A stretch of 64,000 nucleotides of DNA, taken from Sphingobacterium sp. BN32 (lineage in GTDB: Bacteria > Bacteroidota > Bacteroidia > Sphingobacteriales > Sphingobacteriaceae). Within the stretch, counting starts at the first letter, position 1. The number at the start of each line of letters is the position of its first letter. The notes under the pieces are model-generated. The model did no database searches and was not told where the DNA came from. It saw only the letters and a list, made by a program, of their open reading frames with translations. Positions 1 through 8,522 of this stretch are shown in pieces. The DNA lies in NCBI RefSeq assembly GCF_030503615.1, contig NZ_CP129963.1, forward strand, positions 1,364,001 through 1,428,000, read 5' to 3'. The translations under genes were made by a program, and so were the position numbers.

Positions 1-1182
1 AACTTCGCCAAAAGCCAGCAATACAGATTGTTTGAAATTAAGCTCTGCTTGTTCCGATGCAATTTTTGCCTGTTCGTACCTTGTTTTTAACTGGCGACTT
101 TGCAAGATTGGTTGAGCTATTGTTCCAGTAGCAAGGCCGAAAAGAGATCCCGGTACATTGAACCAATTTGTCGCTTTTAGAGCGTTCAAACCACCCTGTG
201 CCGTTATGTTTAAAGCAGGGTACATACTGACTTTTGCTACGTGAATGCTTGCTATACTTTTCCGCAAGGCTAATTCCTGTTTTTTTACATCAGGTCGATA
301 ACTTAATATTTCGGCAGGTATTCCTGTTGAAATATTTTCAGGGGTAGATACATTATCCAAATTTGCTTGTCTTACAATTTTATCAGGAAGTGAACCGGCA
401 AGAATGCTTAGTGCATTTTCCTGTACAGTGATAGACGCTTCAATCGGCGGAATATTCTTTAATATTTGCTCCCTTGCAATTTGTTGCTGTTCGACCGCAA
501 GCGAGTTAATTATACCGAGTTCAAACTGTTTATTCAAAATAGTTAATGTACTATCAGCAAAAGCCAAGTTGCTTTTACTAATCGCTAACTGCTTATCAAG
601 CATCAAAAGGTTATAGTAGCCTTGCACTACTTCGGCAATTAACCTTGTCTGAACGGCTTTAGCAGCTTCCTGTGTTTGCAGATAGTCAGCTAATGCTTCT
701 TCTTTTGCACCTTTTATCTTGCCCCAAATATCTGCTTCCCAAGAAAGATTGATAGCGGTAGTATAATCCGTCAGATAATTCTGTCCAAGAAAATAACCCA
801 ATGACTGTCCGTTCATACTATTTTGAGACGGACGGTTGATATTGGCGCTTGCAGCCTGTGCATCAACCACTGGTGCATATCCCCATTTAGATTGTTTGTA
901 CCCTAATGATGCAAACTCTATCTGTTTCAAAGCCACCTGTAAATCATTGTTCTGTTCTAAGGATTTATCAATAAGATTTACCAATATCGGGTCTTTAAAG
1001 AAATCCCTGTAACCAATATGTGCAATGTTCAAAGTATCATCGGAAAGCTCTAATTCCGTCCTGTAAGTGTCAGGAAGCCTAAGCTCCGGTTGCTGGTACT
1101 TCTGCACAGAACAGGAAGTCACAGACACTGCAATAAACAGAGAACCGCCTAATAAATATGTTATGTTTTTTACTGAACCCAT
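1..1182 (-). CDS. Outer-membrane efflux channel, OprM/NodT (TolC-like) family, C-terminus cut by window edge
   Basis: The frame is open from an ATG to the window edge (394 codons), so the protein is partial. The N-terminus is a lipoprotein signal (hydrophobic stretch ending in VTSCS, Cys about residue 21), followed by a typical OprM start (KYQQPELRLPDTYR). The body has the family's long alpha-helical segments rich in Ala, Gln and Leu, the motif SYRPDVKKQELAL and a late SLFGLATGTIAQPIL segment. It should form the outer-membrane exit duct of the RND pump encoded just upstream: its start is 17 bp past the pump's stop, all on one strand. The order adaptor-pump-channel is that of a complete tripartite efflux operon. 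Substrate cannot be read from sequence. Confidence 0.9.
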   Translation of the reverse strand, partial: MGSVKNITYLLGGSLFIAVSVTSCSVQKYQQPELRLPDTYRTELELSDDTLNIAHIGYRDFFKDPILVNLIDKSLEQNNDLQVALKQIEFASLGYKQSKWGYAPVVDAQAASANINRPSQNSMNGQSLGYFLGQNYLTDYTTAINLSWEADIWGKIKGAKEEALADYLQTQEAAKAVQTRLIAEVVQGYYNLLMLDKQLAISKSNLAFADSTLTILNKQFELGIINSLAVEQQQIAREQILKNIPPIEASITVQENALSILAGSLPDKIVRQANLDNVSTPENISTGIPAEILSYRPDVKKQELALRKSIASIHVAKVSMYPALNITAQGGLNALKATNWFNVPGSLFGLATGTIAQPILQSRQLKTRYEQAKIASEQAELNFKQSVLLAFGEV

Positions 1183-1199
1183 TTTAAAAAATTTTAAGA

Positions 1200-4100
1200 T
1201 TAATATTCCCAATCTGCGTCTGTTACGGTTTTACCGCTTATTTTCTCGTGGAGATATTGGAAGACAACAAATAGAACAGGTGTGATAAACAGTCCTAAAA
1301 TGGTTCCGAAAAGCATCCCTGAAATAGCAGCCCAGCCAATAGAGTGGTTACCCATTGCTGACGGACCGACAACGAACAGCAAAGGGATCAATCCCGTGAT
1401 AAATGCCAGTGAAGTCATCAGGATAGGGCGCAGACGGGCCTTGGCACCTTCAATGGCAGATGCAAGCAGGCTTTTACCTGCCCGTCTGCGTTGAATGGCA
1501 AATTCCACGATCAGGATACCGTTCTTCGCCAACAGACCGATCAGCATCACCAGCGCAATCTGTACATAGATATTGTTGGATATACCGGCAAAGGTGATTC
1601 CGATAAATACCCCGCTTAGACCTATCGGAATAGCTAACAGCACCGATAAGGGCAGTACATAACTTTCGTATTGTGCTGCAAGCAGGAAGTAAACAAAGAT
1701 GATACACAAGGCAAAAATCAAGGTCGATTGCGCACCTGACTTGCTTTCCTCGCGGCTCATTCCTTTATAGTCATAGGTATATCCCGGAGGCAATACCTGC
1801 TTGCTCACTTCTTCGATAGCCGTCATAGCCTGTCCCGTACTATATCCCCAGCCGGGCATCACCGTTAGGTTGGAAGAGTTGAAAAGATTGAACCTGTCCA
1901 CGACTTCGGCGCCCGTTGTTCTTTTTAACGTAACCAACGTGTTTATAGGTACCATTTCTCCACTGCTATTTTTTACAAAAACACCGTTCAATGAGGCTTC
2001 GTCCTTACGTGTTTCGGGAGTTGCTTGTACCAATACTCTGTAATATTTACCAAAGCGGTTAAAGTCTGAAGATTGGATACTACCGTAATATCCCTGCATG
2101 ACGCCCATAACTTCAGCAACAGTTACACCCAATTGGGCAGCTTTAGATTCATCCACGACCACTTCATATTGCGGATAGGAAACATCAAAAGTGGTATAGG
2201 CAACCATAATTTCCGGTCTTTGCATCAAAGCTCCCATCATTGCATAGGAAGCATTCCCAAGGTTGTGCAGCTCACCATTGGTCCTGTCCTGCAAGACCAA
2301 TTCTATACCACTCGTGTTACCAAAACCATCCACCGTAGGCGTGTTCACAACAAGGAAGTTTGCCCTCTTATCCTGCGATAGGATGCCCGTCAATTGTCCG
2401 ATTACTTCATCTATGTTATGTACATCCCCGCGTTCTTTAGGTTTTTTCAGCTTCACAAAGAAGGTCGCTGCATTAGAGGCATTGGCACCGCTGAATAGAC
2501 CCAATCCCGTTACGGACATCACATTATCGGTCGCCGGATGGTGGACAAGAACATCTTCCGCTTTATTGACAACATCTGCTGTACGGTCAATGGAAGCTCC
2601 CGGAGGAAGATTTACCGTTGCAATAATAAAATTCTGATCTTCATCAGGAATAAATCCTGTTGGCGTTACCATCGACATCCACGCAAACAATCCACCAAAT
2701 ACTGCCATGATAGAAAATGCTACCCATTTTCTCTTGATAAGGAACAGGATTGATTTTCCATATCTGTTGGTCATTTTATTGAATGAGGCATTGAAACCTG
2801 CAAAGAAACGATCTTTAAAACCGAGCTTTTTATGTTCACCATCTTCCGTATGATGTTGCTTTAAAAACAACGCGCACAATGCAGGGCTTAATGTCAAGGC
2901 ATTAATAGCCGAAATGACAATCGCTATGGCCAAGGTTAGGGCAAACTGCTGATAGAACAGCCCGGTCGAACCCTCCATAAAGGACACCGGAATAAACACG
3001 GCAGACATCACCAGTGTAATGGAAACAATCGCTCCCGATATTTCACTCATCGCAGAGACTGTAGCAGCCCTTGCATTGAGTTTTTTCTTCTCCATCTTGG
3101 CGTGTACGGCTTCGACCACCACAATCGCATCATCCACGACTATACCGATCGCCAGCACGAGTGCAAACAAAGTGAGTATATTTATCGAAAAGCCAAAGAG
3201 GTTCATAAAGAAAAAGGTACCTACAATGGAAACCGGCACTGCAATAGCAGGTATCAACGTAGAACGGAAATCCTGAAGGAAGATAAATACCACTAAAAAT
3301 ACCAGAACAAAAGCCTCAATCAAAGTCATTATAACCTGATCGATGGATTGGTCAAGCGAATCTTTGGTAGCAAAAGGTATCTGATAGATCATTTTATCTG
3401 GAAATGATCTGGACAGCTCTTTCATTTTTTCCATCACCTCTATCTGCACCTCGTTGGCATTGGAACCGGCCATCTGGAAAACAGCCATAGAAACGGACTG
3501 TTTCTTATCCGATTTGGAAGATATGGCATAATTATATGCCGCAAATTCTACGGTTGCCACATCTTTCAGCCGTAATACGGAACCATCGTTTAAAGCCCGT
3601 ACTACAATATTTTCATATTGTTCGGGTTCTGTAAATTTACCTCTGTATCGCATGACATACTCCATCGCTTCATCCGTGCGCTCACCGAAACGACCGGGGG
3701 CGGCTTCGAGGTTTTGGGATTGGATAGCATTGGAAACCTCAAATGGCGTTAGATTATAAGCATTCAGCTTGGCGGGGTCTAACCACACACGCATAGAATA
3801 ATCCTTGTTGCCCCATGCCATTGCATCACCCACACCCTTGATCCTTTTCAGCTCGGGTAGGATATTGATCTTGGCATAGTTCTCTATAAAAAGATCGTCC
3901 AACGAACCGTCTTCACTGGTCAAACTTATAATCGCTATCTGGCTGTTCTGTCTTTTTATCGTAGTAATACCGGTCTGTACGACTTCTACAGGCAATTGAT
4001 TCGTGACCTGTGCCACACGGTTCTGTACATTGATAGCCGCTTGATCGGGGTCAGTTCCCAATTTGAAAATAACGGTAATCTGTAATGTTCCGTCATTACT

Positions 4101-4346
4101 GGCAACCGAACTGATATAATCCATATTTTCCACACCGTTGATTGCATTCTCCAATGGAGGTGCTACAGAACGGGAAATTGCTTCGGCATTGGCTCCGGGA
4201 TAGGTTGCGATGACCATTACCGTAGGCGGGGCAATGTCAGGGAACTTGGTAATAGGAAGGCTGACCATCCCTACGATCCCCAATATCACCAATAGAACAG
4301 AAATAACTGTCGCCAATACGGGTTTTTTTATAATACTTTTTAGCAT
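1200..4346 (-). CDS. RND multidrug efflux pump, AcrB/MexB-like (HAE1 family)
   Basis: This is a full-length inner-membrane proton/drug antiporter of 1048 residues, the normal size of the family. The first helix (LATVISVLLVILGIVG) is followed by the typical porter-domain opening FPDIAPPTVMVIATYPGANA. The proton-relay aspartates are D405-D406 in GIVVDDAIVVVE, and the partner lysine lies in the LLAKNGILIVEFA helix near the C-terminus. This places it in the hydrophobe/amphiphile group rather than the heavy-metal CusA group. The start is 22 bp from the adaptor stop, so both are surely co-transcribed. The divergent TetR gene is the likely regulator. Confidence 0.95.
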   Translation of the reverse strand: MLKSIIKKPVLATVISVLLVILGIVGMVSLPITKFPDIAPPTVMVIATYPGANAEAISRSVAPPLENAINGVENMDYISSVASNDGTLQITVIFKLGTDPDQAAINVQNRVAQVTNQLPVEVVQTGITTIKRQNSQIAIISLTSEDGSLDDLFIENYAKINILPELKRIKGVGDAMAWGNKDYSMRVWLDPAKLNAYNLTPFEVSNAIQSQNLEAAPGRFGERTDEAMEYVMRYRGKFTEPEQYENIVVRALNDGSVLRLKDVATVEFAAYNYAISSKSDKKQSVSMAVFQMAGSNANEVQIEVMEKMKELSRSFPDKMIYQIPFATKDSLDQSIDQVIMTLIEAFVLVFLVVFIFLQDFRSTLIPAIAVPVSIVGTFFFMNLFGFSINILTLFALVLAIGIVVDDAIVVVEAVHAKMEKKKLNARAATVSAMSEISGAIVSITLVMSAVFIPVSFMEGSTGLFYQQFALTLAIAIVISAINALTLSPALCALFLKQHHTEDGEHKKLGFKDRFFAGFNASFNKMTNRYGKSILFLIKRKWVAFSIMAVFGGLFAWMSMVTPTGFIPDEDQNFIIATVNLPPGASIDRTADVVNKAEDVLVHHPATDNVMSVTGLGLFSGANASNAATFFVKLKKPKERGDVHNIDEVIGQLTGILSQDKRANFLVVNTPTVDGFGNTSGIELVLQDRTNGELHNLGNASYAMMGALMQRPEIMVAYTTFDVSYPQYEVVVDESKAAQLGVTVAEVMGVMQGYYGSIQSSDFNRFGKYYRVLVQATPETRKDEASLNGVFVKNSSGEMVPINTLVTLKRTTGAEVVDRFNLFNSSNLTVMPGWGYSTGQAMTAIEEVSKQVLPPGYTYDYKGMSREESKSGAQSTLIFALCIIFVYFLLAAQYESYVLPLSVLLAIPIGLSGVFIGITFAGISNNIYVQIALVMLIGLLAKNGILIVEFAIQRRRAGKSLLASAIEGAKARLRPILMTSLAFITGLIPLLFVVGPSAMGNHSIGWAAISGMLFGTILGLFITPVLFVVFQYLHEKISGKTVTDADWEY

Positions 4347-4368
4347 AATATCTCTGAAATGTATTTAA

Positions 4369-5571
4369 TTAGTTATGGGAATTTTTATGTTCTTCAGGAA
4401 CTGATTTTTGTTCTACCACTGCATCGCCGGACTGTAACCTTTCAAAGCCTGAAACAATGTATTTATCGCCGGGTTTGATTCCGTCCGTTACGATGAAATT
4501 TTGTCCTGATTTTCCTGAAACCTGAATGGGAAGTTGGACTACCTTGCTTTCTTGATCAACGGAATAAGCAAATATCCTGTCCTGAATGCTCATTGTGGAA
4601 GAAATCGGGAACAGTATAGCATTGTCATGGTTTTGCCCCAGTACAATTCTTCCTGTATTACCACTTCTGAGTAACAGTTTCGGATTGCTGAATTTTGCCC
4701 GCATCGTAATGGAACCTGTGGTTCTGCTGAATTGACCATCAATGGCATCTATTTTTCCCTGTAGCTCATATTTACTCCCGTTTGAAATCAACAGGTCAAC
4801 GGCAGGTGCATTATTCAGTTTGCCGTCATATCTTTGCTGGAAATCCACGAAATCATTTTCGCTCATACTGAAATAGACATACACTTCCCGTATATCCGAA
4901 AGTACCGTGATCGATTCTACGTTTGTAGGAGAAAGCAAACTTCCCAGACGGTAATTCAATCTTCCGATATATCCGCTTACCGGTGCTTTAATAGTGCTGA
5001 AATTAACGTTAATCCGTGACGATTCTATTGCCGATTCGGCTTGTGCAACAGCTCCCTGCGCTCCATCATATGTTGCTTGCGCTTCCTGTATCTGAATATC
5101 GGTAACAACTTTACTGCTGACCAATTCCTTTTTTCTGTCCAAATTGATTTTTGCAGTTAAAAGGTTGGCTTTAGCAGTGGTAAGAGCCGCCTGTGCAGTC
5201 CGTAACTGTTCCTGATAGACACGGTCATCTATCTTAAATAACGGCTGACCTGCTTTGACGTACTCACCCTCATCTACATAGACTTTACTTAGATAGCCGG
5301 ATACCTGAGGACGGATCTCCACATTAGCAATACCTTCTATACTTGCTGAATATTCTTTTTCAATGGCAACGTTTTGCTGTTGCACCACAGCGAATGGAAG
5401 TTCGGGAGCTCCCTGATTCCATCCACCTTCCTGATTATTCTGCCCGCAACCTGTCATTAAAAATATAGACAAGAGCAAGCCCGGCGAACCCATCTGAAAA
5501 AATCTGTTTTTAAGTGGTTTAACAGGATTGACAGGATCGTTTAATAAAATTGAACGAATTGATTTTGACAT
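4369..5571 (-). CDS. RND efflux periplasmic adaptor, AcrA/MexA-like lipoprotein
   Basis: The membrane-fusion protein bridges the pump and the outer-membrane channel. A lipobox LMTGC puts the lipidated Cys at residue 42 of the long reading. Met27 (MGSPGLLLSIFLMTGC) would give a much more normal signal peptide, so the real start may be at 5493. After the signal come the beta-barrel/lipoyl half motif (VEIRPQVSGYLSKVYVDEGEYVKAGQPLFKIDD), the alpha-hairpin, the second lipoyl half (FSTIKAPVSGYIGRLNYRLGSLL) and a C-terminal membrane-proximal domain (GIKPGDKYIVSGFERLQSG). It is the first gene of the operon, with a roughly 400-bp upstream region shared with the divergent regulator. Confidence 0.93.
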   Translation of the reverse strand: MSKSIRSILLNDPVNPVKPLKNRFFQMGSPGLLLSIFLMTGCGQNNQEGGWNQGAPELPFAVVQQQNVAIEKEYSASIEGIANVEIRPQVSGYLSKVYVDEGEYVKAGQPLFKIDDRVYQEQLRTAQAALTTAKANLLTAKINLDRKKELVSSKVVTDIQIQEAQATYDGAQGAVAQAESAIESSRINVNFSTIKAPVSGYIGRLNYRLGSLLSPTNVESITVLSDIREVYVYFSMSENDFVDFQQRYDGKLNNAPAVDLLISNGSKYELQGKIDAIDGQFSRTTGSITMRAKFSNPKLLLRSGNTGRIVLGQNHDNAILFPISSTMSIQDRIFAYSVDQESKVVQLPIQVSGKSGQNFIVTDGIKPGDKYIVSGFERLQSGDAVVEQKSVPEEHKNSHN

Positions 5572-5728
5572 GATTATGATATATATATATTAGAAAACAA
5601 TGCAAGTTGAAAAGGCCGGATACAGGAATTGTACCGACTAATGACATTTGATTTGACGGGACTATTTTAATAAAGTACGAACCAGAAGGCAACCAATGCG
5701 GCGACCTGCGGCAATGTTGGGGTTAAAT

Positions 5729-5881
5729 TCATGATGTGCATCCGAAAAGTTCAGGTAGAAAGGTACTATCCGAAGAAGAAAGAGAATAGCAGTGAATAAT
5801 GCTTACAGCAGACACCCGTAACGCTTTAAAACGTACGTTAATATCCCAATTATTGTTTACAGCATCTAAATTGTTATCCAT
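5729..5881 (-). CDS. Possible 50-residue leader ORF upstream of the efflux operon
   Basis: An ATG-started 50-codon frame (MDNNLDAVNNNWDIN...) lies in the long leader of the efflux operon. An AAGGA stretch sits about 8 bases upstream of the ATG, and a TACATTTG promoter element on the same strand lies about 43 bp upstream. No family is recognised and the second half is Ser/Thr/Cys-rich. It could be a leader peptide, a small regulatory protein or chance. The existence of the protein is uncertain. Confidence 0.3.
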   Translation of the reverse strand: MDNNLDAVNNNWDINVRFKALRVSAVSIIHCYSLSSSDSTFLPELFGCTS

Positions 5882-5923
5882 ATTATCCTTGTTCAGAAGT
5901 CGTTTTTTTGTCTAAACGACATG

Positions 5924-5970
5924 CAAATGTAGAATTTTTTTTGAAACAAACCAATCGTTCGGTATCTTTG
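5924..5970. promoter_or_regulatory. Overlapping divergent promoters and likely TetR operator
   Basis: Rightward, TTTG at 5940-5943 and TATCTTTG at 5963-5970 are separated by 19 bp, an ideal Bacteroidota promoter ending 14 bp before the TetR start codon. Leftward, TACATTTG reads at 5931-5924 toward the efflux operon. Between them lies the imperfect palindrome ACCAATCGTTCGGT (5950-5963, 10 of 14 positions symmetric), which would overlap the rightward -7 element. A repressor bound there could silence both directions. The promoter pattern is seen; the operator role is inferred. Confidence 0.6.
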
Positions 5971-5984
5971 AAAAAAATTTTTTT

Positions 5985-6536
5985 ATGAGAGAGAGCAATC
6001 AATATACAAGAAAGAAAGAACCGGAATTGAACAGGCAATCAATTATAGATGCTGCTACAGATATTGGCTCTGAAACCGACTGGAGCCAAGTTACTTTTCA
6101 AGCCATTGCTGATCGTATTGGATTGAGTAAAGGGGGAATCATTCATCATTTCTGGAATAAGGAAGAGCTTTTGGACGAGTTGATGAGTGAAAGTTTAGCG
6201 GAACTGACAAACTGGATAGAGCGATATAAGAAAGAGCATCCTGATAAGGAAGGGGCAACGGCATATTTGGATTTTGTATTGAACGAAAGAAAAGATGAAA
6301 GTTATAAAAAAACAATGCGAATAGTTCTACAGGCTATTTTGGTAAATCCTAAATACAGAACAGAATGGAACAAATGGTACAATAAACATATTATACCTCC
6401 CGAAGGTGAAATGAGCGCCAAAAGTTTGGCTATTTATCTAATTGCAGATGGTATTTGGTATGGCGAAAATATGAATTCACATACCTATTCTGAAAAAGAT
6501 AAAAAACGGATTATGAACTATGTCAAAACCCTATAA
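5985..6536 (+). CDS. TetR/AcrR family transcriptional regulator
   Basis: A 183-residue DNA-binding protein with the TetR helix-turn-helix at about residues 36-60 (TFQAIADRIGLSKGGIIHHF followed by WNKEELL). The rest is a helical ligand-binding and dimerisation domain of normal size. It is divergent from the RND operon and only 3 bp upstream of the SMR gene, so it probably controls both the efflux operon and its own operon through the palindrome in the shared promoter region. The inducer is unknown. The very short leader fits autoregulation at the promoter. Confidence 0.92.
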   Translation: MRESNQYTRKKEPELNRQSIIDAATDIGSETDWSQVTFQAIADRIGLSKGGIIHHFWNKEELLDELMSESLAELTNWIERYKKEHPDKEGATAYLDFVLNERKDESYKKTMRIVLQAILVNPKYRTEWNKWYNKHIIPPEGEMSAKSLAIYLIADGIWYGENMNSHTYSEKDKKRIMNYVKTL

Positions 6537-6539
6537 GTA

Positions 6540-6869
6540 ATGAAATATTTGTATTTAGCATTAGCTATAATTTTTGAAGTTGTCGGTTCATCTTTTATAA
6601 AAGCGTCAGATGGATTTTCTAAATGGCTCCCTACTACCATTGTTGCCATAGCTTATATGATTTGTTTCTATTTTTTGGCACAAGCTTTAAGGTACATTCC
6701 ATTGGGAGTTGCTTATGCTATTTGGGGCGGATTGGGAATTGTCCTAACAGCGACAATTTCAGTGTTGGTATTCAAGCAAAAGTTAGATATACCTGCCATC
6801 ATAGGGATTGTGCTTATCGTATCAGGCGTATTTGTAATGAATTTTTTCTCGAAAAGTTTAAGTCACTAA
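6540..6869 (+). CDS. Small multidrug resistance (SMR) family transporter, EmrE/QacC-like
   Basis: A 109-residue protein with four predicted membrane helices. The key SMR residues are present: the proton/substrate carboxylate E13 in the first helix (IIFEVVGSSFIK), and Y59 and W62 in GVAYAIWGGLG, matching EmrE E14, Y60 and W63. It should export cationic drugs such as quaternary ammonium compounds as an antiparallel dimer in exchange for protons. It follows the TetR stop by 3 bp and precedes the pentapeptide-repeat gene by 23 bp, so the three form one operon. Confidence 0.93.
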   Translation: MKYLYLALAIIFEVVGSSFIKASDGFSKWLPTTIVAIAYMICFYFLAQALRYIPLGVAYAIWGGLGIVLTATISVLVFKQKLDIPAIIGIVLIVSGVFVMNFFSKSLSH

Positions 6870-6892
6870 TATCAATTGAAACTAAAAAACAA

Positions 6893-7477
6893 ATGGAAGA
6901 AACAGTTGTTCACACCAACAAAACATTTTCAGGTATTGATTATTCAGAAAAAAAATTAAGAAACAGAGAGTTCGTACAATGTGAATTTGTAAGTTGTGAT
7001 TTTACCAAGAGCGATTTAAAGGGAAATGATTTTGAGGATTGCACATTTAGACAATGTAATTTTTCAATGGTTGACGTGGATGAAACCGGATTTAGAAATG
7101 CAAAGTTCATTGGCTGTAAAATGCTTGGTGTGGATTTTACAAGGTGTAGCAAGTTCGCATTTTCCTTTTCGTTTACCGACTGCCATTTAGATTACAGTAA
7201 TTTCTTTGGAACAAAGTTGAAAAAGACCATCTTTAAAAATTGTACATTGAAAGACGTGGAGTTTACCGAAGCCGACCTGACTGCTTCAGAATTTTTGGCT
7301 TGCGATCTTACTTCTGCGAGGTTTTCCAATACCAATCTTGAAAAAGCAGATTTTAGAACAGCCATAAATTTTGCTATAGATCCTGATGATAACAAGCTTA
7401 AAAAGGCAAAATTCTCCGCATTAAATTTGGATGGTTTATTATACAAACACAATCTGGACATTGATTATAACAACTAA
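6893..7477 (+). CDS. Pentapeptide-repeat protein, Qnr/McbG-like
   Basis: A 194-residue protein made almost entirely of A(D/N)LXX-type pentapeptides, for example FVQCEFVSCDFTKSDLKGND and TEADLTASEFLACDLTSARF. It predicts a right-handed quadrilateral beta-helix. Length, internal break and the C-terminal tail (KKAKFSALNLDGLLYKHNLD) resemble the Qnr/McbG group, DNA mimics that shield gyrase from quinolones or microcin B17. That function is inferred from fold and neighbours. The start at this ATG is chosen because longer readings run back through the SMR gene in another frame. It is the third gene of the TetR-SMR operon. Confidence 0.8.
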   Translation: MEETVVHTNKTFSGIDYSEKKLRNREFVQCEFVSCDFTKSDLKGNDFEDCTFRQCNFSMVDVDETGFRNAKFIGCKMLGVDFTRCSKFAFSFSFTDCHLDYSNFFGTKLKKTIFKNCTLKDVEFTEADLTASEFLACDLTSARFSNTNLEKADFRTAINFAIDPDDNKLKKAKFSALNLDGLLYKHNLDIDYNN

Positions 7478-7886
7478 TATTCAATCCTTTAGAATTACAA
7501 TGCAAAATAGTAAATAGTTTTTAGGGTGAGAGTGGTTTATTATTTTGATATAGAGTAGCAAGAATAATGTTTTATACCATTTTTCTTAGCGTTATAGTTT
7601 ATCTCTTGATATGGAGGGAACAATATCAAAACAGTATCACATTTCGAATCAAAAGTTATTATCGATTTGAAAACTAAAACAGTTTTTAAAATGGCTTTGT
7701 ACTTCGTATTAAAACATTTTTCGGTCAATCTTACAATCGATACTATAACCTGACGAAAGGCTTTCTATTTCAAATTACCCGTCTAAACAATATCTTATCG
7801 AATTGCTTTCGGTCGCCATTTTCTTTTCCTCCTATGGCGGTTTAACCACTGATGATATTACCTTTCACTAAAACAGAGTTAATTAT
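7478..7886. other. Intergenic stretch without a recognised gene
   Basis: AT-rich DNA between the pentapeptide-repeat gene and the promoter of the folded RNA candidate. A 36-codon frame starting near 7569 exists but has no ribosome binding site or recognisable features. I see no convincing gene here. Confidence 0.5.
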
Positions 7887-7894
7887 TATCTTTG
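7887..7894 (+). promoter_or_regulatory. Promoter -7 element ahead of the structured RNA
   Basis: TATCTTTG is a perfect match to the Bacteroidota -7 consensus TAnnTTTG and lies about 17 bp before the first paired base of the folded region. No good TTTG -33 element is seen at 19-21 bp upstream, so the promoter is plausible rather than certain. Confidence 0.5.
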
Positions 7895-7910
7895 CGTAAA
7901 GATATTCTTG

Positions 7911-8064
7911 AAGCGTTTTGCTTTGAGTCCGGCACTGAAACTTAGGAACTTTCAAAACAGCAGGACAACAAGTGTAAAACGCTCATGCTATGGCGTGGGC
8001 GCACTTATTGTTGTTGGGTTTCCTAAGACCTCAGTGCTGTAAGTTGTTGCCTACGCTTTTTTTT
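7911..8064 (+). ncRNA. Candidate structured RNA: one long interrupted hairpin ending in eight T
   Basis: The region folds on itself as a stack of nested stems. AAGCG (7911-7915) pairs with 8054-8058. GGCACTGA (7931-7938) pairs with 8031-8038 (7 Watson-Crick plus one G-U). CTTAGGAA (7941-7948) pairs with 8020-8027. CAAC/AAGTG (7966-7974) pairs with 8002-8013 around a 3-nt bulge. The tip is GCTCATGC/GCGTGGGC (7981-7988 with 7993-8000) closing a TATG loop. An asymmetric internal loop of about 17 by 6 bases separates the third and fourth stems. Eight T residues (8057-8064) follow. With the promoter upstream, this looks like a transcript of about 160 nt. The overall shape resembles 6S-type RNAs, but family membership cannot be shown here. 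Confidence 0.55.
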
Positions 8065-8105
8065 AAAGACGGCAGCATGATGATTTGAAATCAATTCTTT
8101 ACAAA

Positions 8106-8312
8106 ATGGCAGCCTCGATATACTTTCCAAATTTTGAATATTCCGCATCGGAAGTTTTAAAGTATATGTATATTCTTAAAGATTTCACCTTAATGCTGAA
8201 TGATGGGGATATTGTAAAATTTACTCCTGATGACGAGGATGCTTTTAAAAAATGGTTGGATGATAATGGAGTACAGAATATCAGAGAGGAAAGTAATTGG
8301 GTGGTGAAATAG
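8106..8312 (+). CDS. Small acidic hypothetical protein next to the integrase
   Basis: A 68-residue protein (MAASIYFPNFEYSASEVLKY...) with an acidic helical C-terminal half (TPDDEDAFKKWLDDNGVQNI). I start it at ATG 8106; a TTG seven codons earlier would give a slightly longer form. No family is recognised. It lies just after the structured RNA and converges on the integrase region. Its small size and position suggest an island-encoded accessory factor, but nothing in the sequence shows a function. Coding composition is normal and the frame is clean. Confidence 0.55.
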   Translation: MAASIYFPNFEYSASEVLKYMYILKDFTLMLNDGDIVKFTPDDEDAFKKWLDDNGVQNIREESNWVVK

Positions 8313-8335
8313 TAAACCATATCACCACCTATATA

Positions 8336-8497
8336 TTAGCGTCTCCGTCTTCTCGGTTTTGTCGTTGTCCATATAAAAATCGCCCAGACACCAAAAGCCA
8401 CCGCGTAACCCGGCCACGGGTTTTGCATACTCAAAGCTGCGAAATATCCGAATGTTGCAATGATGCAGGTTATGAAAAATAAAATTATAGTCCTCAT
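8336..8497 (-). CDS. Very small membrane protein with an Arg-rich tail
   Basis: A 53-residue protein: MRTIILFFITCIIATFGYFAA forms one hydrophobic helix, AVAFGVWAIFIW a second, and the tail is KPRRRRR. The two helices are joined by a short PWPGY-containing loop. The pattern predicts a hairpin membrane protein with both ends in the cytoplasm. It follows the integrase stop by 25 bp on the same strand, so it may be co-transcribed with it. No family is recognised. A different frame on the same strand gives a 61-codon shadow lacking any such pattern. Confidence 0.6.
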   Translation of the reverse strand: MRTIILFFITCIIATFGYFAALSMQNPWPGYAVAFGVWAIFIWTTTKPRRRRR

Positions 8498-8522
8498 TGT
8501 ATTTCAAATTTACGTTTTTAAA

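Noticed and set aside
6623..6892. N-terminal extension of the pentapeptide-repeat protein
   Set aside because: It runs out of frame through the SMR gene, and the repeats start only after the ATG at 6893.
7540..7728. 62-codon leftward frame after the pentapeptide gene
   Set aside because: Low-complexity AT-rich translation, no ribosome site, no family features.
8322..8507. 61-codon leftward frame beside the small membrane gene
   Set aside because: The alternative frame at 8336-8497 gives a clear two-helix membrane protein, and this one does not.
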